Shown here: positions 46,593-55,887 of the stretch, one piece after another
Layout of the letters: the number at the start of each line of letters is the position of its first letter
How positions within the stretch are numbered: position 1 is the first letter of the stretch
Assembly (NCBI GenBank): GCA_016711105.1
Contig: JADJTO010000002.1
Coordinates: forward strand, 346,924-410,923
DNA: 64,000 nucleotides
Reading direction: 5' to 3'
Source: Micropruina sp.
Lineage (GTDB): Bacteria; Actinomycetota; Actinomycetes; Propionibacteriales; Propionibacteriaceae
Notes under the pieces: model-generated
Seen by the model: the letters and a program-made list of their open reading frames with translations, nothing else
Database searches by the model: none
Told to the model about the DNA's origin: nothing
Position numbers and translations under genes: made by a program

Positions 46593-48438
46593 CTATTGCT
46601 CCTCGTCTAACAGCGTCGCCTGGTGGGGCACCCCTCGACGCAGCACGGCATCCAGTGAATGGCTCTTCCCAGTCGGATCGGAAGCTTGTAAAGGGGGCGA
46701 ACGTGTAAGCAAGCCGGAAGCGCTTGCCACGCAGTGAACTAAGGAGATTGGCGCTATCAGCATCGGGAATATATATAAGCGCTCCAGCGTTGAGCGCGCG
46801 GCCCAGAGCTGACAGCTGATCCTTAGTAGCAATCGAATCCACAGTTATCGTCATGGGAGGGTCCGCGTTGAAGTCGTCGATTACGACCCGCGTAAAAAAG
46901 AAATTTCCGACATCGTCAAGTAACGAAAGCAGACCACGTCGGCCGAGCCTGCTACCTTCTGGCCACGGGATAGTAGCAAACAGAGCGCGGAAACGGGCAA
47001 TAAGAACATTCACCTCTCGCCACTGCCGCGACGGAGAAACTGCCACCAAATTCGCAGGTCGATCGTCAAGAAGACGGTTGCATAGACCGATGATCCAACG
47101 CGGGTTTCCCTCATTGCGTACAGAGCGTGCGCCCCCTATAAAGATCCGGCGCCTTCCTCGAGCGTACTCGTCGAGCTGTTGCACCTTTGGCATCGTCACT
47201 CGTACGATAAGCGGCGCGAGTCACCACGAGTGGATTAACCTTTCTAATGATCTCGGCTCTCGTATCTCCCGAAACAACCCCCAGTCGAAATGGATCAATC
47301 TCGTTGACTTTTAGGTATTTGGCAAAGGTGCTGTCGAGCTGCGCGAGCACGACGAATCTTTTGCCAAGCCGCCCCGCCGGGGAGTAAGCATGGCCTGCAT
47401 CTGACCAATCGCGCCTGGGAGTATCGAATCGGCAGCGCCGAACACAACCTGTGGATCGAGGTTCGGCCATTGCTTTTCGGCCAACATTGAGGAGATCAAC
47501 CTCTCGGAGAACTCATACGTGTCTTGATGATTTCCATATGTCAATAAGATCTCTTCATAATCATGTCCCGGCATTGCCGATAGCGCGCCCTGAAGTAAAA
47601 CGAGGTCCTCACTGTATGGACTGATCGACAGCTTGAACAAAATGCGATCGTCCACGCTGCGCATGGCGCTAAATAATTCCTGACGGACCAGCCCTGGCGC
47701 CAGCTCCAGCTCGTCAAAAAGGAGAGCTCAGCGCTCACCCACAAGCTCAGGCTTGAAGGCCTCCAATATATCGATCAAAGAAACCGTGGAAGTGACTATA
47801 TCTTGAAACAATCCAGGGCACGCCGCGAAACGTTCAGCCCGGCCGTCTTCTGACATGAGCGACTCCGCGCTCGCAAACCGAATCAGCTCTCGGGACCGAT
47901 CCCCCAAGGCGGCAATTAGGCCGCTGAGCGAGGCGAGAGGGAGTTCGAGATCCAGAACGCGGGACATAGCCCTTGCGACTTCGGCCTCTTGTGCCCTGGT
48001 CATCGAGAGACGCCTAAAGGCCCTTGAAGCGGTTGAGAGACCCGCAACGCGATACCTGAGGCAGGTGACGAAAGCTTTAAGGGTGTGCGTTGTGAAGATG
48101 GCGACAACCAGGGCGTCCACGAACCTAGTGGGAAGTCCCGCACCGCCTAACGCTTTGAGCTGCCTGTCCCACGCAATGTCAGTCGGGACAAAAACGCCAG
48201 AATAGTCCATTCCCAGCACCGCTTCGGGAGCATCCCGCCAATGCTCAATTCCTTCCGGAGTAAGCATTTTGAGCAGCGTTGTTTTTCCGCCGCCCCTAGG
48301 CCCAACCAAGAGGCTGTGCGCCCGTTTAACAAGCAGGTTATACTGTGGCTTTGGCTCCACAAACGTCCTAGCCACGGCAGCCGGACTCAATGCTCTCGCG
48401 TTGAATGAGTCAAAGGGACTTGGACTGGCAGTGTTCAT
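46593..48438 (-). CDS. ORC/CDC6-like AAA ATPase (frame breaks and one in-frame TGA)
   Basis: About 615 codons. The N-terminal FNARALSPAAVARTFV (residues 12-27) precedes Walker A GPRGGGKTT (46-54). Near codon 237 an in-frame TGA occurs in ER-stop-ALLFDELELAP, whose LLFDEL is the Walker B; a Trp (TGG) would fit there. Sensor-like RILFKLSISPYSED follows. Breaks near 47390, 47200 and 46700 join QLDSTFAKYLKVNEIDPFRL, RNEGNPRWIIGLCNRLLDDR and a C-terminus ending ATLLDEEQ. ATGA overlap with the phosphoesterase. Family call rests on the N-terminal motif; function unknown. Confidence 0.62.
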
Positions 48439-49616
48439 GGTCTCCCGATCCCATCGATGCCATACTCGGAATCTCTTGGTAGGACACTGAGTCCCATCGC
48501 GAGAAGCTCTTTCCTAACATACCTTTCATCATCGGGCAGAAGATATTCGACATCGGGGGCGATTAACACGATCTCACTGCGCTGCAAAAACGGCATGTCG
48601 TCTGTTATGGCCTCGCTTAAAGCACGCACGATGGCGTCGCCATCTCGGTGGCCAAAACCGCCTTGGTGCCTCAGGCCGGAACCTGGTCGCGCCGGCACCC
48701 ATCCCTCTTGACTCAACCACTCCCAACTTCTGTACTTACCTTTAGCTGGTAGCGCCGCCCGCCAGTCGGCAATGGCAGAGTTAACTCATAGCATTGATTG
48801 CGAGCCTTCCCCTGCAACTCCTTATAAACCAAAGCCGAGAAGCTTCCCGCCGCAAAGACCGTGGGTGAGTTAGAGTTCCCGCGGCGTACTCCAGATTGGG
48901 CCAATGCCGGTGTCCGTGTATTACTAGCCACTTTCCAAATTCACCCGACCCAAGGACGCCAAGAAGAACCGAGCCATCGACCATTTCGCTGTAGTCCCTG
49001 GGATCGATGTTTCCATACCGATATAGATGGTGATGGCAGACGAAAATGTTCAGCTTGTTAGTTTCGGCCTCAAGAAGAAGCTCTTTATATACCGAACTGT
49101 GCTTACGATACTGACCATGCTTCGACTCATCGCTGTAGCCATGGTAAGCAGCACTATTCAGCACAAGAATATTGTACGCCTCAGATTGGTGGAGTACTGC
49201 AGACCTAGCCCAGTATTCGTTGTTGAGTGACGGCTCTGCGTATGGATAGTCCGTCAACTCCAGCAGAACACCTTTTGCGTCGTGGTCGTTGTACACGCTC
49301 CTTGAATCAAGATCGTGATTGCCCGTCGTCACGATAATCTGTGCGCCTCCGAGATCCCCGGCGATTCTACGGACACACGCCCAGGCCCATCGCAGCGCTT
49401 CCGGCCTTGCCTTGTCTGCCAGGTCACCCGGGAAAACCAGCAGATCTGTCTTGATTGCCTGCGCCCTGATTAGCTCAGAGAGGTCAAAGAAGGGGTGGTG
49501 GCCTTCACCTCGGCGGCCGCCACGGATAACCAGGAAGGAGGATCTCCTTCTGTATCTTTGTCTGCAACGTGAACGTGCAGGTCGCTAATAATAAAGGCTG
49601 TCAAGTTGGGCATCAT
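48435..49616 (-). CDS. Calcineurin-like metallophosphoesterase (three frame breaks)
   Basis: About 393 aa. All five metal motifs are present in order: SDLHVH, FPGDLADK, TTGNHDLDS, FVCHHHLYRYG and VIHGHRHWP. Breaks near 49525, 48880 and 48730 divide it; the joined C-terminal part reads FAAGSFSALVYKELQGKARN and EWLSQEGWVPARPGSGL. A further ~90 residues end DSEYGIDGIGRP. Its start lies inside the methyltransferase 3' end (about 30-bp overlap) and its stop overlaps the ATPase start. Could be nuclease, phosphatase or nucleotide phosphodiesterase. Confidence 0.75.
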
Positions 49617-50385
49617 AATTCCAGGATAGGTACTCGGGGCGTCGGCGGCGATATGCTGTTTTGCTTGCGACTTGTCTTAAGGTCCGCATCTCTAACGTTC
49701 GAAAGTCTGTCAACCCCAGCGTGAGGTCAGCCGTCGGGTAGGTCGTCATGAGGCGCACTCCGCGACCGTGAAGTTCTGAGATCGCATCCTTCAAATCCGA
49801 CTCTGGAAAAGGTAGCGAATACCCGTACTCTCCATACGTCTGCCGATCCGTCGGGTACGGTGGATCGAGGTAGACGAAGTCCCCGGAATCGACGTCTCGA
49901 AGCGTCTCGTGAAATGATGCCAACTTGAGATTCGCGTGCAGCAGCACTCTTGCCGCATCCTTATACATGGCAAGAGAGGGCATTCTGCCAGTATTCTTGC
50001 CGGCTGGAACATTGAATTCACCGGATCGATTTGTGCGGTAGAGGCCATTGAAGCAAAACCGGTTGAGATAGGCAAAGCGGGCCGCTCGCGCCAGCGCATC
50101 AGCAGGGCGGCTGGCGCGAATCAAGTAGTAATGCTCCTTACCGATAGGCATCTCGGCGATGCTGCAATGCAAAAGCGTAGGATCCGACTTCAATTGATCA
50201 AGGAAGTTGATCAGGTCAGCGTTAGTGTCACCCAGTGTCGCTCCCTCGGGCTCACAAGCGAAGAACAGAGCGGCTGACCCGGCGAAAGGTTCGAAATACT
50301 GTCGGTGCTTGGGCGGCATGCACTTCATCAGGGTCGGCACGAGGGCTCGTTTGCTTCCTGCCCACCGCAAGACCCCTCGACTCAT
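49585..50385 (-). CDS. Dam/D12-class DNA adenine N6-methyltransferase
   Basis: 266 aa with an intact frame from ATG at 50385. Motifs in class-alpha order: LRWAGSKRALVP, FEPFAGSAALFFA (SAM binding), YLNRFCFNGLYRTNRSGEFN (D12 signature) and YLDPPYP (catalytic, residues 174-177). Target sequence cannot be read from the protein; Dam-like enzymes often modify GATC. First gene of the four-gene operon. Either the protective half of a restriction-type system or an epigenetic component. Confidence 0.87.
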   Translation of the reverse strand: MSRGVLRWAGSKRALVPTLMKCMPPKHRQYFEPFAGSAALFFACEPEGATLGDTNADLINFLDQLKSDPTLLHCSIAEMPIGKEHYYLIRASRPADALARAARFAYLNRFCFNGLYRTNRSGEFNVPAGKNTGRMPSLAMYKDAARVLLHANLKLASFHETLRDVDSGDFVYLDPPYPTDRQTYGEYGYSLPFPESDLKDAISELHGRGVRLMTTYPTADLTLGLTDFRTLEMRTLRQVASKTAYRRRRPEYLSWNYDAQLDSLYY

Positions 50386-50822
50386 CCGACACTCACAGTA
50401 AGAGTGTAGGGCCACGTCGCTGCCTCTGGCGTGAACATGGGCAGATGTGGAAGGCCTCGTCATCGACGGGGCCTGTCCGATGAAACTTTGTAACGGCGGT
50501 TGGACCTCCACTGCATGTCCTGAGACCCAGTTGCGTGTGCGGGCGCGGCGGGTTGCTGGGCTTGATCGTCGTGTTGAGCTCTCATTCGACGGGCGATGTC
50601 CCCGACGTTGGTGGAGGCGGCGTTGGTTGTACCCATCGACCATTCGACGGTGGCGATCTCGAGCGCGTCGGCGCTGCCCCAGGGCCCCATAAGCGGGCGA
50701 GTTTGGTTTATGGCGCCGCTGATCGCTTATGCCGAGGTCTCGGATATGGGCTCTTCGGACCGAGCGTGGATCCGAGGGGCGCGTCGGCGGGGAGAAGGGG
50801 GCGAGGCCCTTAAGAATCGAGG
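50386..50822. other. 437-bp gap without a convincing gene
   Basis: Between the methyltransferase start and the recombinase fragment. Short open stretches exist on both strands, but none has family motifs or an RBS. It must carry the promoter of the methyltransferase operon near its left end. Composition returns to high G+C here, so it may be debris of the RIT element. Confidence 0.5.
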
Positions 50823-51179
50823 TTACCACACCACTCGATTTCGAGGACCTCGACGATGTCCGATTCTGCTTCGTGCTGCCGTGTCCGCGGCGGGGACTGC
50901 CAGCGCTGCGACGTCCTGGTCGGCCTGCCAGTGCCCCACGCGGTCCGCGTCGACAGGATCTGAGGTCGGGGCTTCCAGGAAGGGTTGAGTCCCGGCCACC
51001 AGCGGTGATGGGCGTGTCGTGGCCTGCGCGGCGGTGAAAGCGGTACTCGTGTGGCCATTGATCGGCAGCCATCCAAGGGAACGCCGGGCGTGGCGTTCCT
51101 GCTCGACGAGCTGCAAGCCCAGCGCGCGGCGCCGAGCGAGGTAGGCCTCCAACGCAACCAGAAGGTCGGTATTCGCCAC
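50823..51179 (-). pseudogene. N-terminal fragment of a RIT-type tyrosine recombinase
   Basis: MANTDLLVALEAYLARRRAL then GLQLVEQERHARRSLGWL is the core-binding N-terminus typical of the second or third recombinase in recombinase-in-trio (RIT) elements. The reading then becomes unrelated and no catalytic Arg/His/Tyr domain follows. It starts 9 bp after the stop of the preceding recombinase fragment, as expected for the tightly packed rit genes. Confidence 0.65.
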
Positions 51180-51188
51180 CGGGGTTGT

Positions 51189-51359
51189 TCACGGCAACCT
51201 GCCCCACGGCGGCGCCAGCGGTCGCAGCGGCGCCATGTCGACTCGCCCGTAGTTCATCGAGGAGGCAGGGTTCGCATGCCCGAGGAGTTCCTGGACCTGC
51301 CGCAGGGTCCCGCCACCGGCCCCGCGACAGGGAAGCCCTCGCCGGGCTCGCTTCATCGC
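51189..51359 (-). pseudogene. C-terminal fragment of a RIT-type tyrosine recombinase
   Basis: GGGTLRQVQELLGHANPASS then MNYGRV contains the second catalytic His region (LLGHA) and catalytic Tyr (MNYGRV) of tyrosine recombinases. It ends MAPLRPLAPPWGRLP, like the LARPWPGG tails of Rit proteins. The catalytic Arg region is missing upstream. Remnant only. Confidence 0.72.
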
Positions 51360-51481
51360 CAAGGTTGAAGAGCCCAATAGGGCTCCGCGAGTTCCGGCCG
51401 ATGGTGTATCGGAATGGGCGAAGATGGGGCCGACTGCGGACCCGAAAGGCAGGCCTATTACCCGATTAAATTGGAACGGGC

Positions 51482-52023
51482 CTACTTGCTCGCAGGCAGC
51501 TCGGCTGCACGTAGGGCCTCTTGGAAGTCCACGGTCCATTCGGTCGTTTCATGACCTATGCAGGATGTGAAGAACGTCGCATAATCCTTGATTAATTGCC
51601 AAATCGAATCATCCATGACCCCAGCGTGACGTAGCCTTGAGTAATCGATCTGCAGCGCCAAGAATGTGGCGTTAAGTTGCATCGCAGTAGCAACAAAGCG
51701 GGACCAAGAACTAGAGTAGCCGAAATAGCGATCGATCAGCTGTAGTCCGGCTGCGACCGCGAAGAACAAGTAAGCCGCGGACGCATTGCGGAGGCCTCCC
51801 AGCAAAGGCGAGGCAAGAGCTATTGCGCCGCCAATCACCGCCAAGATGATCGAGCCCAGCCTGAGGGCCTTCGATAAGCGACTCTTCTGTGCCTTTCTTT
51901 CATGTACCACTGCATCGCGATTTGATATTGACTCATCAGTCCCTCATATGCCTCGCTCGTCGTCAGGGTGCCGGAGTCGCGAGCATCCAGGAGAAACGGA
52001 TTCATATCCTTCTGTTTGGTCAT
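51482..52023 (-). CDS. SLATT-like two-TM protein (one frame break)
   Basis: About 180 aa. The N-terminal helix (SEAYEGLMSQYQIAMQWYMK) joins, across a break near 51900 in an A-rich run, to ERKAQKSRLSKALRLG and TM helices IILAVIGGAIALASPLL and AYLFFAVAAGLQLI. Then comes GYSSSWSRFVATAMQLNATF, a SLATT-type amphipathic region. SLATT proteins are predicted pore-forming effectors of conflict systems. ATG at 52023 sits 6 nt after AAGAGG. Family call is by pattern, not by search. Confidence 0.65.
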
Positions 52024-52306
52024 CATCATCCTCTTGGTTGACAGTCATTCCAGGCCAGTAGATGAAACCCTAGCCCACTAGCCTCGATCTCGGTATTGTC
52101 CCACCCGGCACGTTCTGCGGGTGTCGCTCAGCATGCCCATCCCTCGGGACGCCCTTTTGGGTCTTCCTGGCGAGTCCCAGGGAGGCTCTTGCTATCGCGG
52201 GCGCTGGGGCGGTGGCGCGGACATCAGCTTCAGGGCGTCGATCGGTGCAGCGGGGATAACCTCGGGCTTTCATGAGGGTGGGGTCCGATTTGGGGGTTTG
52301 AGCAGC

Positions 52307-52374
52307 GAAAGTGCTTCCGGCTTGGGAGAATGTGATTGTCGAAGTCGCAAACATCCAGGCAAGGAAGCACTTTC
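52307..52374 (+). promoter_or_regulatory. 12-bp inverted repeat in the leader of the IS1380 transposase
   Basis: GAAAGTGCTTCC (52307-52318) and GGAAGCACTTTC (52363-52374) are exact complements. The second arm ends 3 nt before the transposase GTG. In RNA it could fold over the start site and limit transposase translation; alternatively it belongs to the IS end. Confidence 0.55.
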
Positions 52375-52377
52375 AAC

Positions 52378-53672
52378 GTGAAGCCTACCGCTGTGTATCC
52401 CCATCTTCGCCATGACACTGGAGGGACCCGGGTGGTGGGTCATGTCGGTGGTCTGCTGCTCACCAAAACGGCGGTGGTGACCGGTCTCGCTTCGGGGTTG
52501 TCGAAGGGTTGGGGCGGTGGCGGAAACCGTTAGCGACTCATGATCCGGGCAAGATCGTTCTCCGATCTGGCGATCATGCTCGCCCTGGGTGGTGACTGTT
52601 TGGCGGATGTTGCGCTGCTGCGTTCCGAGCCGGCCGTGTTCGGCCTGGTGGCCTCCGACCCGACGATCTCCCGGCTGATCAGCCTGCTCGCCGGCGACAC
52701 CCGGACAGTGTTGAAAGCGATCGATCGGGCCCGGGCTGAGGCCCGTGCCCGCGCCTGGCAGTTGGCCGGGCTCCAACACGGCCGCCGACCACATCACCGT
52801 GCTGCAAGGAAGCGTTCAAACAGCTGCCGGGAATCCCCGACCACCGGCCCGGGAAACGGCTCCTGTTCAGGGTCGATGGTGCCGGACACAGCCACCAACT
52901 GCTGGACTGGCCGACCGGTGACGGGTCCAGTACTCGGTCGGGTTCACCCTGCCCGGCGACGCCGGGCAGCTGATCGAGAACATCCCCGCCCACGTGTGGA
53001 CACCCGCCTTCGACGCCGACCGGCACCCCCGCGACGGCGCCTGGGTGGCCGAACTCACCGGCCTGCTCAACCTGACAGCCTGGCCGACCGGGACGCGGGT
53101 CATCATCCGCAAAGAACGACCCCACCCCGGCGCCCAACTCACCATCACCGATGTTGATGGTCACCGTATCACCGCGTTCGCCACCAACACGCAGGCGGGT
53201 CAACTTCCCGACCTCGAACTGAGGCACCGCCGCCGGGCCCGCTGCGAGGACCGAATCCGGCTCGCCAAAGACACCGGACTCACCAACCTGCCCCTGCACA
53301 GCTTCACCCAGAACCAAATCAGGTGCGCCCTCGTGCAACTCGCCGCCGAACTCACCGCCTGGGTGCAAATGTTGGCCCTGCCTGACCAGCCGACCCGCCG
53401 CTGGGAACCGAAACGGCTCCGCTACGCCCAAGACCACCCCTGGGTGACTCTCCTCACCGCCGCCCCGACCGCCCTCAACCTCCTCGACAGCGGCAAACTC
53501 GACACCCAAACCCGCCCCTACAAGCCGAAACACCCCACGGGACCCTGGAACCCCCGCCCACCGGAGCCACCTCCGGGAAACTGTCACATCCACCCGGCAA
53601 GATCACACCAAGACAGCGATCCTCAAGCCGTCACAACAAACCCAACCCGGCCACATGAAGGATCGAGGCTAG
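52378..53672 (+). pseudogene. IS1380-family transposase remnant
   Basis: Starts VKPTAVYPHLRHDTGGTRVV, then LALGGDCLADVALLRSEP and VASDPTISRLISLL, typical of the IS1380 N-terminus. After AWQLAG the reading jumps to the NTAADHI region, so the stretch with the first catalytic Asp (DLDATLV in relatives) is deleted. Later parts are recognisable: GAWVAELTGLLNLTAWPTGT, VRKERPHPGA-like IRKERPHPGAQL, and LELRHRRRARCEDRIR. A second deletion follows RRWEPKRLR, and MKDRG-stop ends it. Frame breaks near 52530, 52770 and 52930. Inactive. Confidence 0.8.
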
Positions 53673-53759
53673 CGCGCATTTCCAGCCACCCGGAACAGCG
53701 AAACACCTAGCCAACCGAATATTCATCCAAAGGAGTCACAAAACGTGGCCCGAGTCAGG

Positions 53760-54740
53760 TCAAGGTTGCCGGGAGACCAGGTTCACGAAGACGTCCTCGA
53801 TCGTTGGGTCCACCTCGACTGCCCGGACGTCGGCGAAGCCGGCCTCGCGCATCCGTCCGGTCAGCCAGGGGGCCAGTTCGTCCCTGCCTTGGGCGCCGGA
53901 GCCGATCACCGCGTGCAGGCTCGCCCCCGACAGATAGGCCTCGGCGACACCCTCGGCCTGCTCCAACCACTGCAGGGCTGCGTCCGGGTCACCGACGGAG
54001 ACCTCAAGGATGCGCTGGCTGATGAAGTCGCGGCGGATCTGTTGCGGTGAACCTTCGGCGATCAGCCGTCCGCGGTAGATGAAGGCGAGCCGATTGCAGT
54101 GGGTGGCTTCGTCCATGTAATGCGTGGTGACGAAGAGCGTGACCCCGCGGCTGGCCAGGTCGTAGAGCAGATCCCAGAACTGCCGTCGGGCCACCGGGTC
54201 GACCCCGCCGGTCGGCTCGTCCAGGAACAGCAACTCCGGGTCGTGAATGGTGGCCGCGCCCAAGGCCAACCGTTGCCGCCAGCCCACCGACAGGTTGGCG
54301 GTCAGTTCGTTCTCCCGTCCGATCAGATCGGCCATCTCCAGGACGTAACGGCGCTGGGCGGCGAACCTCTCCGGTGGCAGGTCGTACACCCCGGCGTAGA
54401 AGCGCAGGTTCTCATCGACAGTGAGGTCCTCGAAGAGCGCGAACTTCTGCGACATGTAACCGATCCGACGCTTGGCCCGCTCCGGGTGCCGGATCACGTC
54501 CTCGCCCAACACCAAAGCTTGGCCTGCCTGCGGCGCGATGGTGCCGGTGAGCATCCGGATCGTGGTGGTCTTGCCTGAGCCGTTCGGGCCGAGGAAGCCG
54601 AACACCTGCCCTCGCGGGACGTCGACGTCGATGCCGTCAACCGCGGAGAAGTCACCGAAGCGCTTGGTCAGGCCGCGGACGGAGATTGCGGCGTCCGGGT
54701 TTACCGGGGTACCCCGCAATGCTTCAGGATCCCAACTCAT
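53760..54740 (-). CDS. ABC transporter ATP-binding protein (YbhF-like, second ATPase)
   Basis: 326 aa. Walker A GFLGPNGSGKTT, a variant signature LSVGWRQRLALGAATIH (LSVGW instead of LSGGQ), Walker B LLFLDEPTGGVDP and H-loop VTTHYMDEA. A C-terminal domain of about 90 residues is typical of drug/lipid exporters. Last gene of the efflux operon, 25 bp after a permease. Its 3' end is the island insertion point. Confidence 0.92.
   Translation of the reverse strand: MSWDPEALRGTPVNPDAAISVRGLTKRFGDFSAVDGIDVDVPRGQVFGFLGPNGSGKTTTIRMLTGTIAPQAGQALVLGEDVIRHPERAKRRIGYMSQKFALFEDLTVDENLRFYAGVYDLPPERFAAQRRYVLEMADLIGRENELTANLSVGWRQRLALGAATIHDPELLFLDEPTGGVDPVARRQFWDLLYDLASRGVTLFVTTHYMDEATHCNRLAFIYRGRLIAEGSPQQIRRDFISQRILEVSVGDPDAALQWLEQAEGVAEAYLSGASLHAVIGSGAQGRDELAPWLTGRMREAGFADVRAVEVDPTIEDVFVNLVSRQP
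53761..53823 (-). repeat. Right copy of the island-flanking repeat (3' end of ABC ATPase gene)
   Basis: Matches 45789-45851 at 60 of 63 positions. It includes the last 20 codons of the intact ATPase gene; the stop codon TGA is completed by 53760-53762. Confidence 0.85.
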
Positions 54741-54765
54741 CTGTTTTCCCTCTCGCCCCGGTTGG

Positions 54766-55887
54766 TCATTCGGAGAGCCGTCGTCGGGTGGCGATCAGGG
54801 CGGCGCCGAAGATCACCACGGCGAAGGCGACCATCACCAGCAACTGCACGGCCAAGGCCTCGAACCCGCTGCCTTTGACGAAACTGCCGCGGAGCACGGT
54901 GATCGCGTAGGTGAGCGGAATCAGGTAGCTGATCGGCACGATGCTCGGCGGCATCGAGTCGATCGGGAAGATGAAACCCGACAGAACGAAGCTCGGAATC
55001 ATGATGAACATGACCGTCTGCTGGGCCTGATGCCGCGTCCGGGAAACCAATGACACCAACAGGCCCATGCCGATCGAGGTCAGCATGAACAAACCGAGGC
55101 CGACCAGCACCACGCTGAACGTGCCGTTGAACGGCACCCGGAACCAGAACAGCCCGACCAGGGCCACCAGGGATAGCTGACCGACAGCCATCAGCGCATA
55201 AGGGGTCACCTTCCCGACCAGATACTCACCGCGGCCGATCGGCGTGACGAACATCTGTTCCAGAGTGCCCCGCTCACGCTCCCGGACCACCGCTTGGCTC
55301 ATGATCGCCATGATCGAAATCATCAGAATGGCCGCCACCAGCCCGGGAATCATCGTGTTCACCTGCGCCAACGTGGGATTGAACAGCACCCGCACCCGGG
55401 CGTCGATTCCTGGAGCTGCGATGTCAACCCCCAGCCGATCGATCCGTTCGGCGTTGAGTCGGGCCACGATCTGACCGGCGTAACCACTGCCGACCGAGGC
55501 CAGTTGGCTGTCAGAGCCGTCGACCACGATGCCCAGCGGAGCGTTCTGGCCCTTGTCCAGGGCGGCCTGGGTGCCCTCGGGAATGATGATCGCGATCCGT
55601 ACCTGGCCGGTGTCCATCAGGGGTTTCAGGGCGGTTTCTCCGTCCGGGTGGGCGACGATGGCGAAATAGCCCGAACTGGCGAAGGACGCCTCGATCTGCC
55701 GCGACGTGGACGTCCGATCAAGATCGATCACCGCGGTGGCCAGATTTCGGACGTCAGCTGCCACCACATAGCCGAACAGGATCAACTGCATCACCGGCAT
55801 CAGGAAAAGCAACCGCAGCAGCAACGGATCCCGCCGAAGTTGCAGGAACTCCTTCCACATCAACAATCTGACCCGCCGCAAGCTCAT
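54766..55887 (-). CDS. ABC-2 permease (YbhR/YbhS-like), second copy
   Basis: 373 aa. The N-terminal cytoplasmic MWKEFLQLRRDPLLLRLLF is followed by TM1, a large extracytoplasmic domain and five C-terminal TM helices, the ABC-2 type pattern. VVRERERGTLEQMFVTPIGR is the conserved coupling loop. ATG shares a base with the previous stop (TGATG). Confidence 0.92.
   Translation of the reverse strand: MSLRRVRLLMWKEFLQLRRDPLLLRLLFLMPVMQLILFGYVVAADVRNLATAVIDLDRTSTSRQIEASFASSGYFAIVAHPDGETALKPLMDTGQVRIAIIIPEGTQAALDKGQNAPLGIVVDGSDSQLASVGSGYAGQIVARLNAERIDRLGVDIAAPGIDARVRVLFNPTLAQVNTMIPGLVAAILMISIMAIMSQAVVRERERGTLEQMFVTPIGRGEYLVGKVTPYALMAVGQLSLVALVGLFWFRVPFNGTFSVVLVGLGLFMLTSIGMGLLVSLVSRTRHQAQQTVMFIMIPSFVLSGFIFPIDSMPPSIVPISYLIPLTYAITVLRGSFVKGSGFEALAVQLLVMVAFAVVIFGAALIATRRRLSE

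Larger units (their letters stand above)
45789..53823. mobile_element. Accessory genomic island between direct repeats
   Basis: About 8.0 kb inserted at the 3' end of an ABC ATPase gene, the intact gene keeping its own end at the right repeat. The interior differs from the backbone: for example only 26 of 60 bases at 49561-49620 are G or C. It contains broken recombinase and transposase genes, a methyltransferase operon and a SLATT protein. No intact integrase remains, so the island may now be immobile. Confidence 0.75.

Noticed and set aside
47728..47730. TGA read as selenocysteine or programmed readthrough in the island ATPase
   Set aside because: No SECIS-like hairpin noted, and the same gene has three other breaks, so error or mutation is simpler.
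50460..50690. Minus-strand frame containing EWSMGTTNAASTNV as a gene fragment
   Set aside because: The motif looks protein-like but matches no family I can name and lacks an RBS; left as part of the debris region.
49585..51207. Long open frame extending the methyltransferase N-terminus by about 270 residues
   Set aside because: The extension is low-complexity Arg/Gly/Pro sequence without motifs and overlaps recombinase debris in another frame; the D12 domain starts cleanly at MSRGVLRWAG (50385).
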